Source: Forficula auricularia (taxonomy: Eukaryota; Arthropoda; Insecta; Dermaptera; Forficulidae). From it: a stretch of 64,000 bases of DNA. The notes beneath the pieces were generated by a model that saw nothing but the letters and a program-made list of their open reading frames with translations, did not search any database and was not told where the DNA came from. Position 1 is the first letter of the stretch. Each line of letters begins with the position of its first letter. The position numbers and the translations under genes are program-made. Positions 32,736 to 43,999 of the stretch are shown here, piece by piece. The stretch covers positions 11,523,300 to 11,587,299 of the forward strand of contig JALMQS010000187.1 in the NCBI GenBank assembly GCA_024734495.1. Reading direction: 5' to 3'.

Positions 32736-32884
32736 AAATAAATAAAATTTGTAATTCCAGCAGCTCTTTCAATATATAAAAATTCTGCTACTCTCGGCAC
32801 AAAAAATTTCAATTTGTTATTTAATTAAAAAAAAATTATACGGTATTTATTTATATACCTATATACATATATACAAGACTAGAA

Positions 32885-33070
32885 ATGCAAAAATCGGGTG
32901 AGGCGGGGGTAGATGTGGGGGGTGCAGTGGTGAAGGGGTACGGGGGGGCGAGGGAAGTGGTTTGGGGGGGGGCGGGATTGGGTGTAGGTGGGGTGAAGTG
33001 GTGGGGGTTTGGGGATTAATATATAGCTTTTAACTGAAGCAAAAAGTTACCGAGCATCGCTTCGTAAAAT
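32885..33070 (+). repeat. Repeat C: G-rich cassette plus hairpin end, copy 3
   Basis: CTAGAAATGCAAAAATCGGG leads to a 120-bp G-rich tract, then TTAATATATAGCTTTTAACT, GAAGCAAAAAGTTACCGAGC and ATCGCTTCG. Confidence 0.7.
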
Positions 33071-33539
33071 TTTCAGGCGAACAAATTTAAACTTTCAATA
33101 TTCAAAAAAATATATATTTAATACACGCCATTCGATTAGTAATTATGATGCCAAATTTCTTTCTTATAAAAAGGAAGAATATTTAAAAAAATTAAATTAT
33201 GAAAAACGGCACGTATATAGGTACTTTTAGAATGTTCTTTCCGTTTCCACTAAAAATAAAAATCTCGGTGACTTAACGAATTATTTAAAAGTAATTTTTA
33301 ACTCGCCTGTAGTGACGATGACTGGCAACTAGAATGCGTCATAAACACATTTCCAAAAAGAATGGACTTAGCCCGTTCTTTCAGTGTGGTCTTCATATTA
33401 CTTCGATTATATATAATCATTTGTAAACCTTAACACACCAATTGTATTTTCTTCAAAGTCCACTGAAGAAGGAATACTGTAAAATTTCCTAAATATTTGG
33501 ATTAATTTAAACCACCATTCCATATTCCCTCATGGACAA

Positions 33540-33737
33540 AGAAAGAATCCTATATTAATATAAAATTTAACTCATTTCTTAAAGATGAATTTTTCGATTA
33601 TGATTTGATCTTTACAGACGGCTCAAAAATGAATGATAATGTTGGATGTGCTTTCTATCATGTGACCACTAAATACTATGAAAAATTTAAATTACCTGAG
33701 GAGTTTTCTATATTCAGTGCAGAAGCTATTGCAAAAA
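33540..33737 (+). pseudogene. LINE RNase H domain fragment (I-group)
   Basis: In the frame from 33605 (preceded in frame by DL), IFTDGSKMNDNVGCAFY and LPEEFSIFSAEAIA carry the first aspartate (TDGS) and the glutamate (AEA) of an RNase H active site, as in LINEs of the I group. At about 33738 the frame runs into an unrelated C-rich repeat, so the fragment is interrupted. The rest of the element appears at 34295-34560. No upstream reverse transcriptase was recognised. Confidence 0.8.
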
Positions 33738-34294
33738 TAAGGGCTTCGGCGGCCCTCTTGCTAGCCAGGGAGCACGCCCCCTGGACCCCCCCTCCCCCGA
33801 AACCCACCCAGCACCTCCACCCCCGCACAATGCACCCATGCCCACCCCCAACACTCCATCCTGCACCCCGCCCACCTCGCACCCCCCACCCCGTACCACC
33901 CCACTACGCCACTGGACCCTCACCTGAACCCCCCACTCCACCAACCCTCCACCCCTCCGTGCCCTCCACCCCCACCTAGCTCCTGAACCCCATCCCCAAC
34001 CACGCCCCCTGGGCCCCCCGCTCCACCCCATGCCCCTCCTCCCTACCCCGCACCATCACTCCCACCCCCGCACCCACCCTCCGCACCCAGTTTTTGCATT
34101 TCTAACTCTCTAGAGGCCCACAGATTATGTATATAAAATTTGGTTGAGTTTGCTCCAAAGGGCAAGAATTTGCATATTTTTAACCCTCCACCCCTTTTTG
34201 GGGGAATTTTTTTAAACAAAAGTTGTCAGAAATCACAACCCCTACAACTTTGCTCATTATAAAATTTGCCGTAGAGTTAATAGTTTAGGAGGAA
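33738..34294 (+). repeat. Interspersed repeat A inserted into the RNase H LINE
   Basis: It starts GGGCTTCGGCGGCCCTCTTG, contains a 300-bp C-rich cassette (33765-34085), then the GCATTTCTAACTCTCTAGAG / CCCACAGATTATGTATA text. Same order as 1296-1870 but lacking the ACAGACAG tail. Proline- and glycine-rich frames here are artefacts. Confidence 0.75.
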
Positions 34295-34560
34295 TTTAAT
34301 CTAAGAGACACTCCTTTTTGTGACTGTGATGGCAGCCAAATGGGAGATCTCAATCACATCTTTCTAGGGTGGTCAAAAAACAACAAAGCTATTGACTTAT
34401 TTGATACTAGATCTGCTCGTAAAAACCATTCCCTACATCAATGGGATTAATTCTTAGCTATCTCAATCCTGACTGTCATGAATCCGAGACTCAAGAGATA
34501 ATCATCATTAAACTATTAATAGCATCCAAACTATTTATATGAATTTTAAAAATGTAAATA
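34295..34560 (+). pseudogene. LINE C-terminal fragment continuing the RNase H copy
   Basis: A frame beginning near 34310 reads RDTPFCDCDGSQMGDLNHIF, followed by LGWSKNN and stops further on. A cysteine pair with GDLNHIFxxCS-like text is typical of the tail after RNase H in I-group LINEs. It lies immediately after the insertion and in the same orientation as 33540-33737, hence one element split in two. Confidence 0.65.
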
Positions 34561-34599
34561 TTTATTTAGTTACGCCTATATTATTCCCTCTGCTATGTC

Positions 34600-35110
34600 A
34601 TTTATAATATTATTTTTGTGAACCCGTTACCAGGGAAACGTTTTTGTGTTCATATATTGTTAATTTTATCTCGTAAAATAAAGTCTGATTTTTCCTTCAC
34701 GTCCAGTCTATGATTATTTTTAAAATTGGAGTCTAAGGACATAACAATTCTGCCGACGAGGATTATGGAAAGTCAAGTGCATTTATATTTGAACAACGAA
34801 TAAGTGAAAGAACTTCTTGAGAAGACATTACAAACGACTCAACTTAATAAATAGATTCAATTTCCTAGCGTGTGTACAACGGAATTTAATAATGATCCAG
34901 AAAATAATAATAGGTACATTTGATATTTGGATCAGCCGGTTTGAAGATATTTTCAGAAAAGAAGCTACTCCATTGGATGAAGAGGCTCGAGTTCCGATTT
35001 TTGTATCAAAGCTAAGTAACACCGTTTTTAAACATTATTCAGATAAAATTTTAACACAAAACAGTTTCACTGATTATCTACGGGTTTAAAAAGAATATAA
35101 TTGAAAAACA
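34600..35110 (+). pseudogene. LTR-retroelement relic: LTR end, primer site and gag start
   Basis: AAAATAAAGTCTGATTTTTC resembles an LTR polyadenylation region. About 60 bp on, TCTGCCGACGAGGATTATGG resembles the spacer/primer-binding region before gag in Gypsy-type elements. The frame 34817-35089 contains WISRFEDIF, EATPLDEEARVPIFVSKLS and a YSDKIL segment, which look like the N-terminal half of a retrotransposon gag. Protease and polymerase are absent, and the exact LTR borders are unknown. Confidence 0.6.
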
Positions 35111-35479
35111 ACCCCTCTGACATATAATTAAAAATATTCCATTCCATCGGATTTAATAGATGACACCAACTTATGATTTCTTGTAAATATAATGCTATTT
35201 GCAATAAGGTACATTACGAAAAATACTTAATATTTACGTGCCTGAAAAAGTTTTTTGATAGAGACAAAACAAAACACTCTTACCGAAGGTAAAGGACTCG
35301 CTCGACTGACAGGTCGAAACCTGTATATAGACATTGTAAGAGATAGAAGATTACTGCTTATTGCGTCTTGGATTATTTGTCTACGAGAAATGCAGGTATT
35401 CCACATTAGGGACCCTATTCCATATTTGGTTACTTTCTTCTAATAAAAATACCCCCCCCCCTAGAAAATTTTCTACAGG

Positions 35480-36110
35480 CGCCCATGTTCCCTTGCTAGA
35501 TAGAGATAGTCCAATGGTGGTAGTTCTCTGACTGAGTGGAGTGCATCAGCATCAGGCTGTCTGTCTGTTACTCTGTTAGCCATCCAGCAGGGGGTGGTGT
35601 TGGTGTTGGAGACTTGGGTGTCAGTAGGGAGTTCGCCCCGCCCGCCCGAGGCGGCGTCGCCGTCGTCGTCGGCTGGGGGCGGCCGGGCGGCCGAACCACT
35701 CTCTCTCTCTCTCTTTGAGGTGGGCGTTCCCACTCTCTCTCTCTCTCTCTCTTAGCTCTCTAGCTGTCAAACTCTCTCTCTCTCTCTCTCTCCTTCCGGC
35801 TGCTCCACCCTTCCACCTTCTTCATTCATGCCCACGATGACACCCTCGCCACGTGGATAACCTACTACTACTACTACTACTATTACTACTACTATTACTA
35901 CTACGCTGCTTCCACCAGTCCCTGCCTGCCTCCTAGCTAGCTTGTTTACTCTTCTTACCCCCTTGCTCTCTCTCTATTCCAATTAAACACCCCCTTTGTT
36001 CCATCGATTTACCCCCCCCCCCCTCCCCGCCCCCAGACATTCATTTGTCAATTGCCTCCAGATATCCATCTAGCTGTTTAGAAGGCCTCATCATCTGACG
36101 TCACGAGAGA
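35480..36110. promoter_or_regulatory. CpG- and CT-rich island, possible promoter or 5' exon
   Basis: A rise in GC content with CpG-dense text (GAGGCGGCGTCGCCGTCGTC at 35650-35669), three CT-dinucleotide tracts (35698-35717, 35735-35752, 35771-35792) and an ACT repeat (35863-35903). It is not similar to other parts of the window. GAGA/CT tracts and CpG clusters are common at insect promoters. It could serve the exon at 40475; no start site or splice donor could be fixed. Minus-strand frames here are low complexity. Confidence 0.4.
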
Positions 36111-36159
36111 CTTGTTACAGCCCCACAAGATCCAACCATCCAATCAATATTTTTTTTTC

Positions 36160-36690
36160 ACTTTACCATACAGGGTATAGTCGCAAGTATTGTAATCCTC
36201 CATGAAAAAAAATTTTGCTTTTTGTTTCGTTTTTTCCGAGGGGTGAACCGCGATTGGAATTAGGAGTACACGTCTTTGGAATTATTTTGGAATTCATTAG
36301 ATAATGCCCCTACATCTATTGTCTTCTACTTGAAAATGAAAGTGAAGTAGGTGTGCACGATATTAGGATCGTGGTTCACTCCTCGGGTTTTTCCAAATAT
36401 CTCAAAAACGGCTGAAACTATTTTGATAATAAAAATTGATCGAAACTATGGTGTATTAGTTTACACAAAAGTTCTTATGAGTGAACATCAAAAAAAATTT
36501 ATTTTACGAGATATTAATTATTTTGTCAAAATTGGTACGATACCAAATTTTTTGGACGTCCTAGCTCAAAAACTAGTGTGAATATCAATACAAAATTTAA
36601 GATATAGTTTTGGTGTATGGAGATTAAGAGCTGATTAGATTTTGATTGAAAACGAACCAAAAATTAGGGGCCCTTAGAAAATTAAAATTA
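36160..36690 (+). repeat. Repeat D copy interrupted by a MITE
   Basis: TTTACCATACAGGGTATAGT + CGCAAGTATTGTAATCC, then the MITE at 36237-36385, then AATATCTCAAAAACGGCTGA, AAACTAGTGTGAATATCAA and TTAAGAGCTGATTAGATTTT. Same order as the 27290-27600 arm and 53100-53480. From 36700 to 38340 only AT-rich sequence, poly-G/C runs and a degenerate TTGCATATTT repeat (37340-37420, 38105-38170) are seen. Confidence 0.75.
36237..36385. mobile_element. MITE family B, copy 4, nested in repeat D
   Basis: Ends CGAGGGGTGAACCGCG and CGTGGTTCACTCCTCG. Flanking 8-mers GTTTTTTC and GGTTTTTC match at seven positions, an 8-bp target duplication with one change. The host repeat resumes directly after it. Confidence 0.9.
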
Positions 36691-38393
36691 TAAAATTTTC
36701 AAACTTAAAAATAAAAAATAAAATAGAATTTACTATAAAAAAGACCTATAATCAAAAAGTGTCATTATTTTTCGGGGGCCAAAATTGTGAGGGGGGGGTC
36801 AAAAATAATTTAAAATTAATTAAATTTCCAAACAAATATCGAAAGCTGATATTCAGATTAGAAGATTCTCATTCATAAGGAGATATCATAAATTGCTAAT
36901 GAGTTCAAAATTCACAGTTGGAGGGGGGGGGGGGTTCTTTCGTATTAAATTATTGATTATAAATTATTTTACCCACAAGCCATTTCAGTGCCCGCGTGCA
37001 AAACTGTGATAATTTCGCCCCATCTTAAAAAATTTTACGATTGTGTTTTTGAAAAATTTATAGAATATATGTTTTTTGCAGTGATTAAGATTTATATTCT
37101 GAAATTTACAAGTCTCAATGAGATCAGGAGATAGGACAAGAAATTTAAGTTTATTAAAAAAAAAAAAAATAATAATAATTGTTGTGTAATTATACTTAAA
37201 TCAGAATTGTAATCCATTATGATTAGAGACCGGATTCCTATGCAATTGGATATTTTATTTGCCGCCACATACGACCCAGGGGATCAATTATCTATTCGAA
37301 TCATCCATCTAGGATACTGAGGGTTAAATTTTATACTGCATATTTTTGCATATTTGAGTAATATTGCATAAAATTGCATATTTGAAGAATGTTACATAAA
37401 ATTGCATATTTGAAGGATTTTTTCTCAAATATTGCCATATCGTGCCAAAAACAAATTTTTTAAAAGTAAATTTTCTGAGAAAGAATGAAAAAAATTAAGA
37501 AATATATATATAAAGTTCCTTTAAATTTGCCCCCATTACATCTGAGGATGTGGAGCACTTCTTTTCATTCTATAAATCAATTTTGGGTGACCTGTATATA
37601 TAATAACCTGAAGATATTTAGAAAATTACTTGGGAACTTAAATTATTCACAATTACAATCAAATTTTAATTATTTTTAAGATCCTTTGTTAATTATTTCT
37701 TTTTTTTAATGGCCTTCGGGAACCATAGCCCATTTTGGCCATTGAGTGTTCGTGTGTGTGTATGTGTGTCTAAATTAGTGTAGTTATCAGATTATAGCCG
37801 GACAAATATTTGCATTATTTTATTAGTTTATTATTTGTATGTCAATAAGAAAAGCTTGTTAATATATAAAAAAATAAAAGCAATACAATACAATCGTGTC
37901 TGTTAAATAAAACTACCCCCCCCCCCATATTTTTTCGATCCCTTGAAACATTGATATATTTATTAAATTGATTTTATTCAAGAGCACCTAGTTTTTTTTT
38001 GAGTTAAGAGATTTTAAATATATTAAATATAATGAGAATTTTGTGAAATTTTTTACTCAAAAAGTGTATAAAAAAATTTATTTTGGCAATTTTTACTGTA
38101 TTACATGCATATTTCAGCCTTTTTAACTGCATATTTTATGGCATATTTTGGCAGTTTTTACTGCATATAAATCCGGTCTCTAATTTTTAGTAATAGAGAT
38201 GTAATAAAGTTAAATTTTTTGACATATCTCCTGATCAATGAGGATATTTTTTTGTTTGCAGCCCCCCCCCCCCCCTTGAAAGTGCCCCCCTCGTTTTATC
38301 AGGCTCTAACAACAAGCGTTGTTTGAAATTAAATTAAATTATGTATTTATATAAAAGAGAAACACAGAGTCAGTCTTTTGTAAACTCAAACTC

Positions 38394-38422
38394 CTGATGA
38401 TGGTCAAAAACCCGAAATATGT
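38394..38422 (+). ncRNA. Hammerhead-like motif, short helix II subtype, copy 2
   Basis: CTCCTGATGATGG, seven bases, then CCCGAAATATGTA, parallel to 3299-3331. Helix II is at most GG/CC. It is included for its family relationship; activity is doubtful. Confidence 0.4.
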
Positions 38423-38571
38423 ATAAAGTAGATATTTTTAAAATAAAACTCCAAAAATATAATTGAATTTTTTTTTTAATTTTTATTTTTACTTGTGAAA
38501 CACCACTATAACCTTTTAAAAACTCCTGTGAGAAACAAAGAGATTTTGTCGTCTGCTTGATGCAAATAAAC

Positions 38572-38823
38572 ATATCGTCGCCTTACGAGTGTAAACCTGC
38601 TACTCACAACACAACAAGGATATTTTACAGGGCAGACAAAAAAAATTAATATTGTTGTTATGGAAACTATTTTTCACATTTATTTTCTACAACTTACTAT
38701 CGTAATTTTAAGTAGCAGTTTTACTTGGACGATGCTGCATTACTTTTTCTTTCGAATTCTATTAATATGTCATATATTATAAAAAATGGAGTTAGCAGGT
38801 TTACACTCTAAGCCGGCGATATA
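38572..38823. mobile_element. MITE with 30-bp inverted ends
   Basis: ATATCGTCGCCTTACGAGTG + TAAACCTGCTA at the left and its near-complement ending GCCGGCGATAT at the right. Flanks and class unresolved. Confidence 0.75.
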
Positions 38824-38859
38824 TCGAGAGCGGTCTTTGCAGCTGGTATATGTAGGTAT

Positions 38860-39085
38860 TCATCTAATCACAACAATAATGATAATAACGCTTTTTTCCT
38901 AATGCTTTTCTGTGTCGCCTGGGAGTAGGTATTAAATTTCAAAAATGTCTAATTTCTTAGAAGGCCGTGAAAGACTTGGTTGACAGTTTCTATGGAAACG
39001 GCAATTTTTCACAAATAGATGTTAATGTATGTAATTGTTATTTTATTGTTTGTTATGTTATATCATTATTGTTGTGATTAGATGA
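38860..39085. repeat. Foldback with 25-bp perfect arms
   Basis: TCATCTAATCACAACAATAA + TGATA (38860-38884) is mirrored exactly at 39061-39085. The following 39090-40100 contains no recognised gene, only AT-rich sequence with an end resembling GTCACCCTTATTGAATCACC (39782-39801). Confidence 0.75.
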
Positions 39086-40129
39086 AAATAAAAACAAAGT
39101 TTTAAACTGTTTTTTTATTTTTTCATGGCATGCTTGACTACGAAACTTAAAAAAAATTGAAAACTCAATTACCTATTTTGTTTCTTTAATAAATTCGTTA
39201 ATAAAATATTTTTAAACTAGAAAGATATCGACATGCTGTTTGAACATATTTTGTTGCAAATTTGATCTACTTTCTGAATCTAATAAAATAAATTATACGG
39301 TTCCATTTAAGATTTCGGAGCAAAATTAATAAAACGGTTAACTTTATAAAACACGCCCCTTAGCGAGGGCGGCAAGAATTAGAATGGCATGGATGTTTAT
39401 TTATTTTATTCACCAAACCTTCCTTTCTTGAACCAGACGTTGTTAACAAAATTCCGTTAAGTCAAACTTAAGTTATAGACACTAGAGTCCATACAAGTTT
39501 AGCATCCCCTCCCGCCTTTATTTTATGTCCTACAATAAAAAGTCATTTATCAAAAAGATGGACTATTATGGTGGCATTAACGTGGGAGTATTCATTTCTA
39601 AACTTATATTGGAAAATTTTTGAGAAAATTCCATTTTTTATACGATCGAAGCTATTTAGTCACCTAGCGGTGGACGTATGAACTTAAAAAATATTTCCAG
39701 CAATTTTTCTTGGCCGATTTCCTCAGAAGGATTTTTTTCCCAAACTTCTACGATTATTACTTCCTGAGATACGGTACCTCGTCACCCTTATTGAATCACC
39801 CGGTACAATATTAGGCCAATTTAACTACAAAGAAAATAAACAATATGATACAAACAGATCAAGTAAGAGAAAAAAAATTAAAAAGGGAAACAACAATTAT
39901 ATGGAACAAAAACAATAAATATACTGAATATAGAGAAAAGAATAAAACTAAAAAATGACAGCGATATTTGTTTAGCCAGAGATTGTGATTGCATACTTGT
40001 ATGATATTTGTAATGCCTGTTCTAGATCCCTTGTGTTCTTTTTAGGTTGAAAAATAAAAAAAAGATTCCGCAACCGGGGCCCCTAGGTCCGGGCCTTGTA
40101 GGCCTAGGCGGAAATCCATCACTGAGTAT

Positions 40130-40350
40130 TGTACAAATGTACAGATCTGATTGATGTTGATGACTTGTCTTCATATGTTTATTAAGAAAAGAATAATTAT
40201 AAAAATAACAAATATGCAGGGAAGTTAACCATTTGATTTGAGCCATGAAGAAGTCAACAAAGTTGACGAAACGTTGGCAATAAAATATTAATTATCTGCA
40301 TACAAAATATACCTATTCCTTATTTCCCTATAACAACTTTAATAATTATT
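40130..40350 (+). repeat. Single unit of the hammerhead-bearing repeat
   Basis: Shares GATCTGATTGATGTTGATGA, AAGAATAATTATAAAAATAA, AAATATGCAGGGAAGTTAAC and the TTGGCAATAAAATAT tail with each arm of the palindrome at 60298-60672. At its core, ATGAAGA replaces CTGAAGA, followed by GTCAAC-AAA-GTTGAC and GAAACGTTGG. It shows what one unpaired unit looks like, about 215 bp. Confidence 0.75.
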
Positions 40351-40474
40351 ATTATTGAACTTTTTCACGGTTCCCTTGATTACAAAACAAATGCAAACTA
40401 ATGTTTAAAAAGTCAGTAGGTATATAGTATAGTACTATATTTATTGAATGGTTGTTTGTTTTGTTTGTCTGCAG

Positions 40475-40586
40475 ATGGATAAAGAGATCATGGAACCTGC
40501 CTTCGAACAGCAACAGCAACAGCAACAGCAACCGCTCGACCACCAGTACCACTACCTACAAAATCTACAGCCTCAAGAGTTGTTCG
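40475..40586 (+). CDS. Candidate glutamine-rich coding exon, gene unidentified
   Basis: GTTTGTCTGCAG precedes ATG at 40475, and TTCG|GTAAGG ends the exon after 37 codons plus one base. The peptide starts MDKEIMEPAFE, has a run of eight glutamines from CAACAG repeats, then PLDHQYHYLQNLQPQELF. Codon use is balanced and unlike surrounding AT-rich repeats, and the splice sites are good. No known family is recognised. Phase 1 does not match the downstream Sp-gene exon at 59225, but would match an alternative acceptor at 59310. It may therefore be an alternative first exon of that gene or part of another gene. Confidence 0.5.
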
Positions 40587-40750
40587 GTAAGGGGACAAGT
40601 CCCCCCCATCACCCTCCATACCCCTCACCCTCTCACCCCACCCTTTCACCACCCCATCACCTGTTGCTTCACCTCCACTCCACTCCACTCATTTCTATAC
40701 TTTATTTTAATCAATCAACTATATAGTGTAAAATTGAAATACTATTGTAT

Positions 40751-41744
40751 ATACCGGGTGAGTTTTTTTATCTTTAAATAGTCTTATAACTCAGAAACAG
40801 TGCCTTATATAAAAGGGGTTTCAACTAAAAGTTTGTTTATATCGAAGGGAAACTATACTACACTATTGTTTGTCGACCTAGAACAAGCTTTCAAGGGTAT
40901 TTTAAGGTCAAGTTCTATTTTTTAAATGGAACCCTATATTTTTCTTTATGTCTCCTTATTCTACTTAAAAAACTGATCAACTTTCAAGAACTATTTTTTA
41001 TACATCAATTAAACAAAATATTAAATAAATTAGATCTCCAAAAAAAATCTTAATAATTATTTTAACAATTATTAAACTTAATTATCAAATAATAATGATC
41101 AAATATTTAATTATTAAATAAATAATTAATAAATCGAAAAGTCACAACAATGAAAATAAGTGTTTATAATGATCTTAAAACTTCATTATAGACATATATA
41201 ATTTTCCTTATAGAAATACACCCTCGCAAGCTTCATTTTATTGTGTTGTAAATCTGTTTAAAAAAAAGGAAATGTAAAGGCTCGACGAAACTGAAACAGG
41301 GCGAAATAAGGAACTGGAATTCATCCAGAAGACTTGCGATACAATCTTGAATGTCATAGAATAGTGGCTCAAAATTATTAAATTATTTATTTAAAAATTA
41401 AATATTTGATAATTAATTTGAATAATTGTTAAAAATCATTATTAGGATTTTTTTGGAGATCTAATTGATTTAATATTTTGTTTAATTGATGTATAAAAAA
41501 TAGGTTCATATGAAAGTTGTTCAGTTTTTTAAGTAGAATAAATAGGCGAAAAGAAAAATATATAGTTCCATTTAAAAAATAGAACTTTACCTCGAAATAC
41601 CCTTGAAAGCTTGTTCTACGTCGACAAACAATAGTGTAGTATAGTTTCCCCCTTGATATAAATAAACTTTTACTTGAAACTTTTTTTCATATAATGCACT
41701 GTTTCTGAGTTATAAGACTCAAGATAAAAAACTCACCCGGTATA
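40751..41744. repeat. Large foldback with ACCGGGTGAG ends
   Basis: TATACCGGGTGAGTTTTTT and the complement ending CTCACCCGGTATA bound arms of about 350-450 bp. Shared blocks include CTTATAACTCAGAAACAGTG, ACACTATTGTTTGTCGAC and AAATGGAACCCTATATTTTT. The spacer is AT-rich. Termini of this kind occur in many animal MITEs. No coding potential. Confidence 0.82.
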
Positions 41745-42468
41745 TATAGTATATCTATATATTATATAATAACGGTGTTGCCACTAGACAACTTATTTTA
41801 TGGACTCGGACTTGATTTTGTAAATTGTTTATAAACTAAAATTCAAAAAAAAAAAATAACATCGAAAATGTTTTAACAAGAGCAAAAAAGTGACGCGATG
41901 ATGTCATATGGTCACATCCCTCACTAATAAAGTATATTATATTAGTCACGTGGTTCAAACACATATACCTATAGGAGTATCAATACCTACATATTGACTC
42001 TCATTACTAAATATATAATCTCCCCACTGGCGGATGCAACGTCAACTTCTATAAGAATTCAAATTACTTATAGAAATAGAGATTTGAAATAATATTATAA
42101 ATCAATCTCAAAATGTTTATTAGAAATCAAAATGTTTTAGGAGAAATTCTCCTTTGATTAAAGGAAATTCGAGAAATAGTTGCTTTAATAAAGAAATGAT
42201 AAAGCAATTGATAATAATAATATACATAGATGCTTAATATTTTTTTTTTCTTTTTTAAGAAAATATTTCTCCAAATTTTCATTGATAAAGGAAGAATTTC
42301 TCACGAAACATTTTGATTTCTTTTGTGATTATTAATTTTATTTTATATAAGATTTGTATTTATTTACATTAAATGTACCTATAGGCAAACACTTTCGATG
42401 ATAAAAATGTTTAATAGATGCCGTTTAATACTCAAAAATATTATTTTGATCTTGAATTTGTAAAACTA

Positions 42469-43019
42469 CACTCACGAGCAAAGAAATGGAATCCCTCCCT
42501 CTCTTTTTGTTAATTCAATTATACTTTGTATATTTCTTTGTAATTTATTAGAAATTTAAAAAAAATTTATACAAGGTTCATTTTTCAGCATTTAATGGGC
42601 CTTCTACACTGTACTGTAGAGTCTACAGTATGGCCCAACGTGAGCCAAACATGTTGACCATGTTGGCCACCAGTAAAACGAGTTAATTTGACGGTGCCTC
42701 CACACAGTGGTCCAAGAGTTGGGCCAATATCTATGGCCTTGTTGATACGTCACTTTCTTTGGGTAACATTGGCCCTCTTTCATATATTGAAAAAACCGCT
42801 CCGAAGGCCAACCATCGCCAATCTCTCCCCCCCCCCCCTCTACACATTGGTGTTGGCTTGAATTGGCCCAAGTTGGCTTATAGTGTAGAGGAAGCATAAA
42901 ATAAATGTAGAATGATAACCTAATGGAAATATATTATATTATTATTATATTTGACAATGAAAATTACATTTAATAACTCGCAAGGGGAGGTGATGATTCC
43001 ATTTCTTTGCTCGTGAGTG
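42469..43019. mobile_element. Mariner-like MITE with nested MITE
   Basis: CACTCACGAGCAAAGAAATG + GAATC and the mirror GATTCCATTTCTTTGCTCGT + GAGTG, with TA close to both ends. CACT...AGTG ends beside TA are typical of Tc1/mariner. The middle is interrupted by the element at 42597-42895. Confidence 0.82.
42597..42895. mobile_element. MITE with TTGGCC sub-repeats
   Basis: Ends GGGCCTTCTACACT and AGTGTAGAGGAAGC are inverted. TTGGCC or GGCCAA occurs at least six times inside, which is typical of hAT MITE subterminal motifs. The 97-codon frame across it has no recognisable domain and is a by-product. Confidence 0.7.
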
Positions 43020-43805
43020 ATAGATATTTTGGGTGAATTTTTAAAAAATGGATAAAAAACATTCAATTCACAACAATCAATTTTGTGGTCCGTAATAGAA
43101 TGTAAAAATGGCTGAAAAATAATGAAAAAACAAAATGGGTGTCCCTGATAAAACAATAAAATTAATGAAATTATAGTACTAAATGTTTTATTTTCGAATT
43201 TGTTTCGGTCCCCACTCGAAAAATAAGCAATGTCAACCACACGAGATAGGAGACCGCTTAGATTCTCTCTTCTATTACTGTCAATATGTCAAGAGAGAGG
43301 AAAGAATACGCCCCCCTGACCCCCACACGCACATTTCTCGTAGTCGATTTTTGTACCATTACCACAAAATGTAACTGTTTGGAAATTTGGTTTAGATCGG
43401 TTAAGGAATAAAAATTTGTATCAAGGATATAGATTTTTCTATTTATCTTGATATGCACACCTAGATTGTTGTTGTTGGCGCACACATCTCAACTGCACTG
43501 CTATTTCGACGAGGGAAATTCTGTTAGATTTGTCCTGGAACTCTAGGAAATTTGGATTAGATCAGTTTATGAATAAAGATTTCTAGATATATAAAGCTCA
43601 TCAATTTGTATTTCCGTTTTCTATTTCTCTTATCACATGCACACCTATTTTGTTATTGTTGTATTTGTTGGGAATCCCCCTTGTTCTCTCTCTCATCTGC
43701 TGGCTCCCAGAGACAAGGCCAGCAGTAACAAATCGATTCCTGCCTTCTCTCCTTTTGATACTACTGCCTTTCTGCCACCCACACTAACACTAACACTAAC
43801 ACTAA

Positions 43806-43963
43806 GGGCCGGTTGTATGTCGCAAAGTAAATGCTTTTTACCACTAACAAACGGTAGATGACTGAAATTGCCTGTCATCTGATTGGCCATCCCTAGTGCC
43901 TCCATTTACCATCTACCGTTTGTTAGTGGTAAAAAGCATTTACTTTGCGACATACAACCGGCC
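43806..43963. mobile_element. MITE with GGGCCGGTTGTATG ends
   Basis: Nearly perfect 55-bp arms including GGGCCGGTTGTATGTCGCAA and TTTTTACCACTAACAAACGG. The spacer is about 50 bp. A CACTAA tandem lies at its left edge (43780-43805). Two AT-rich copies of a GAAATTTGG(T/A)TTAGATC(G/A)GTT block lie upstream at 43380 and 43550. Confidence 0.85.
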
Positions 43964-43999
43964 ATTAGTGGAGCAGTGTAGATACCGATTGTTGAAAAA

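Larger units (their letters stand above)
32499..32810. repeat. Foldback with paired hammerhead-like motifs
   Basis: Outer arms GAAGGAGACAATAAAAGAGT / CTTTCAATATA are partly degraded. The inner palindrome 32556-32734 is almost perfect, centred at 32646-32650, and holds a hammerhead-like motif in each arm. The 6110-6262 element shares the outer arms but lacks this inner part. Confidence 0.82.

Noticed and set aside
33605..34031. 124- and 101-residue proline- or glycine-rich frames
   Set aside because: The N-terminal 45 residues of the plus frame are RNase H of a LINE; the rest is the C-rich repeat translated. The minus frame is its complement.
37340..38170. CRISPR-like or regulated repeat of TTGCATATTT
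   Set aside because: Spacing is irregular, units are short and AT-rich, and the context is eukaryotic. It looks like a degenerate tandem.
42604..42897. 97-residue frame with tryptophan-rich peptide
   Set aside because: It lies wholly within a MITE and spans its inverted ends. There is no conserved motif.
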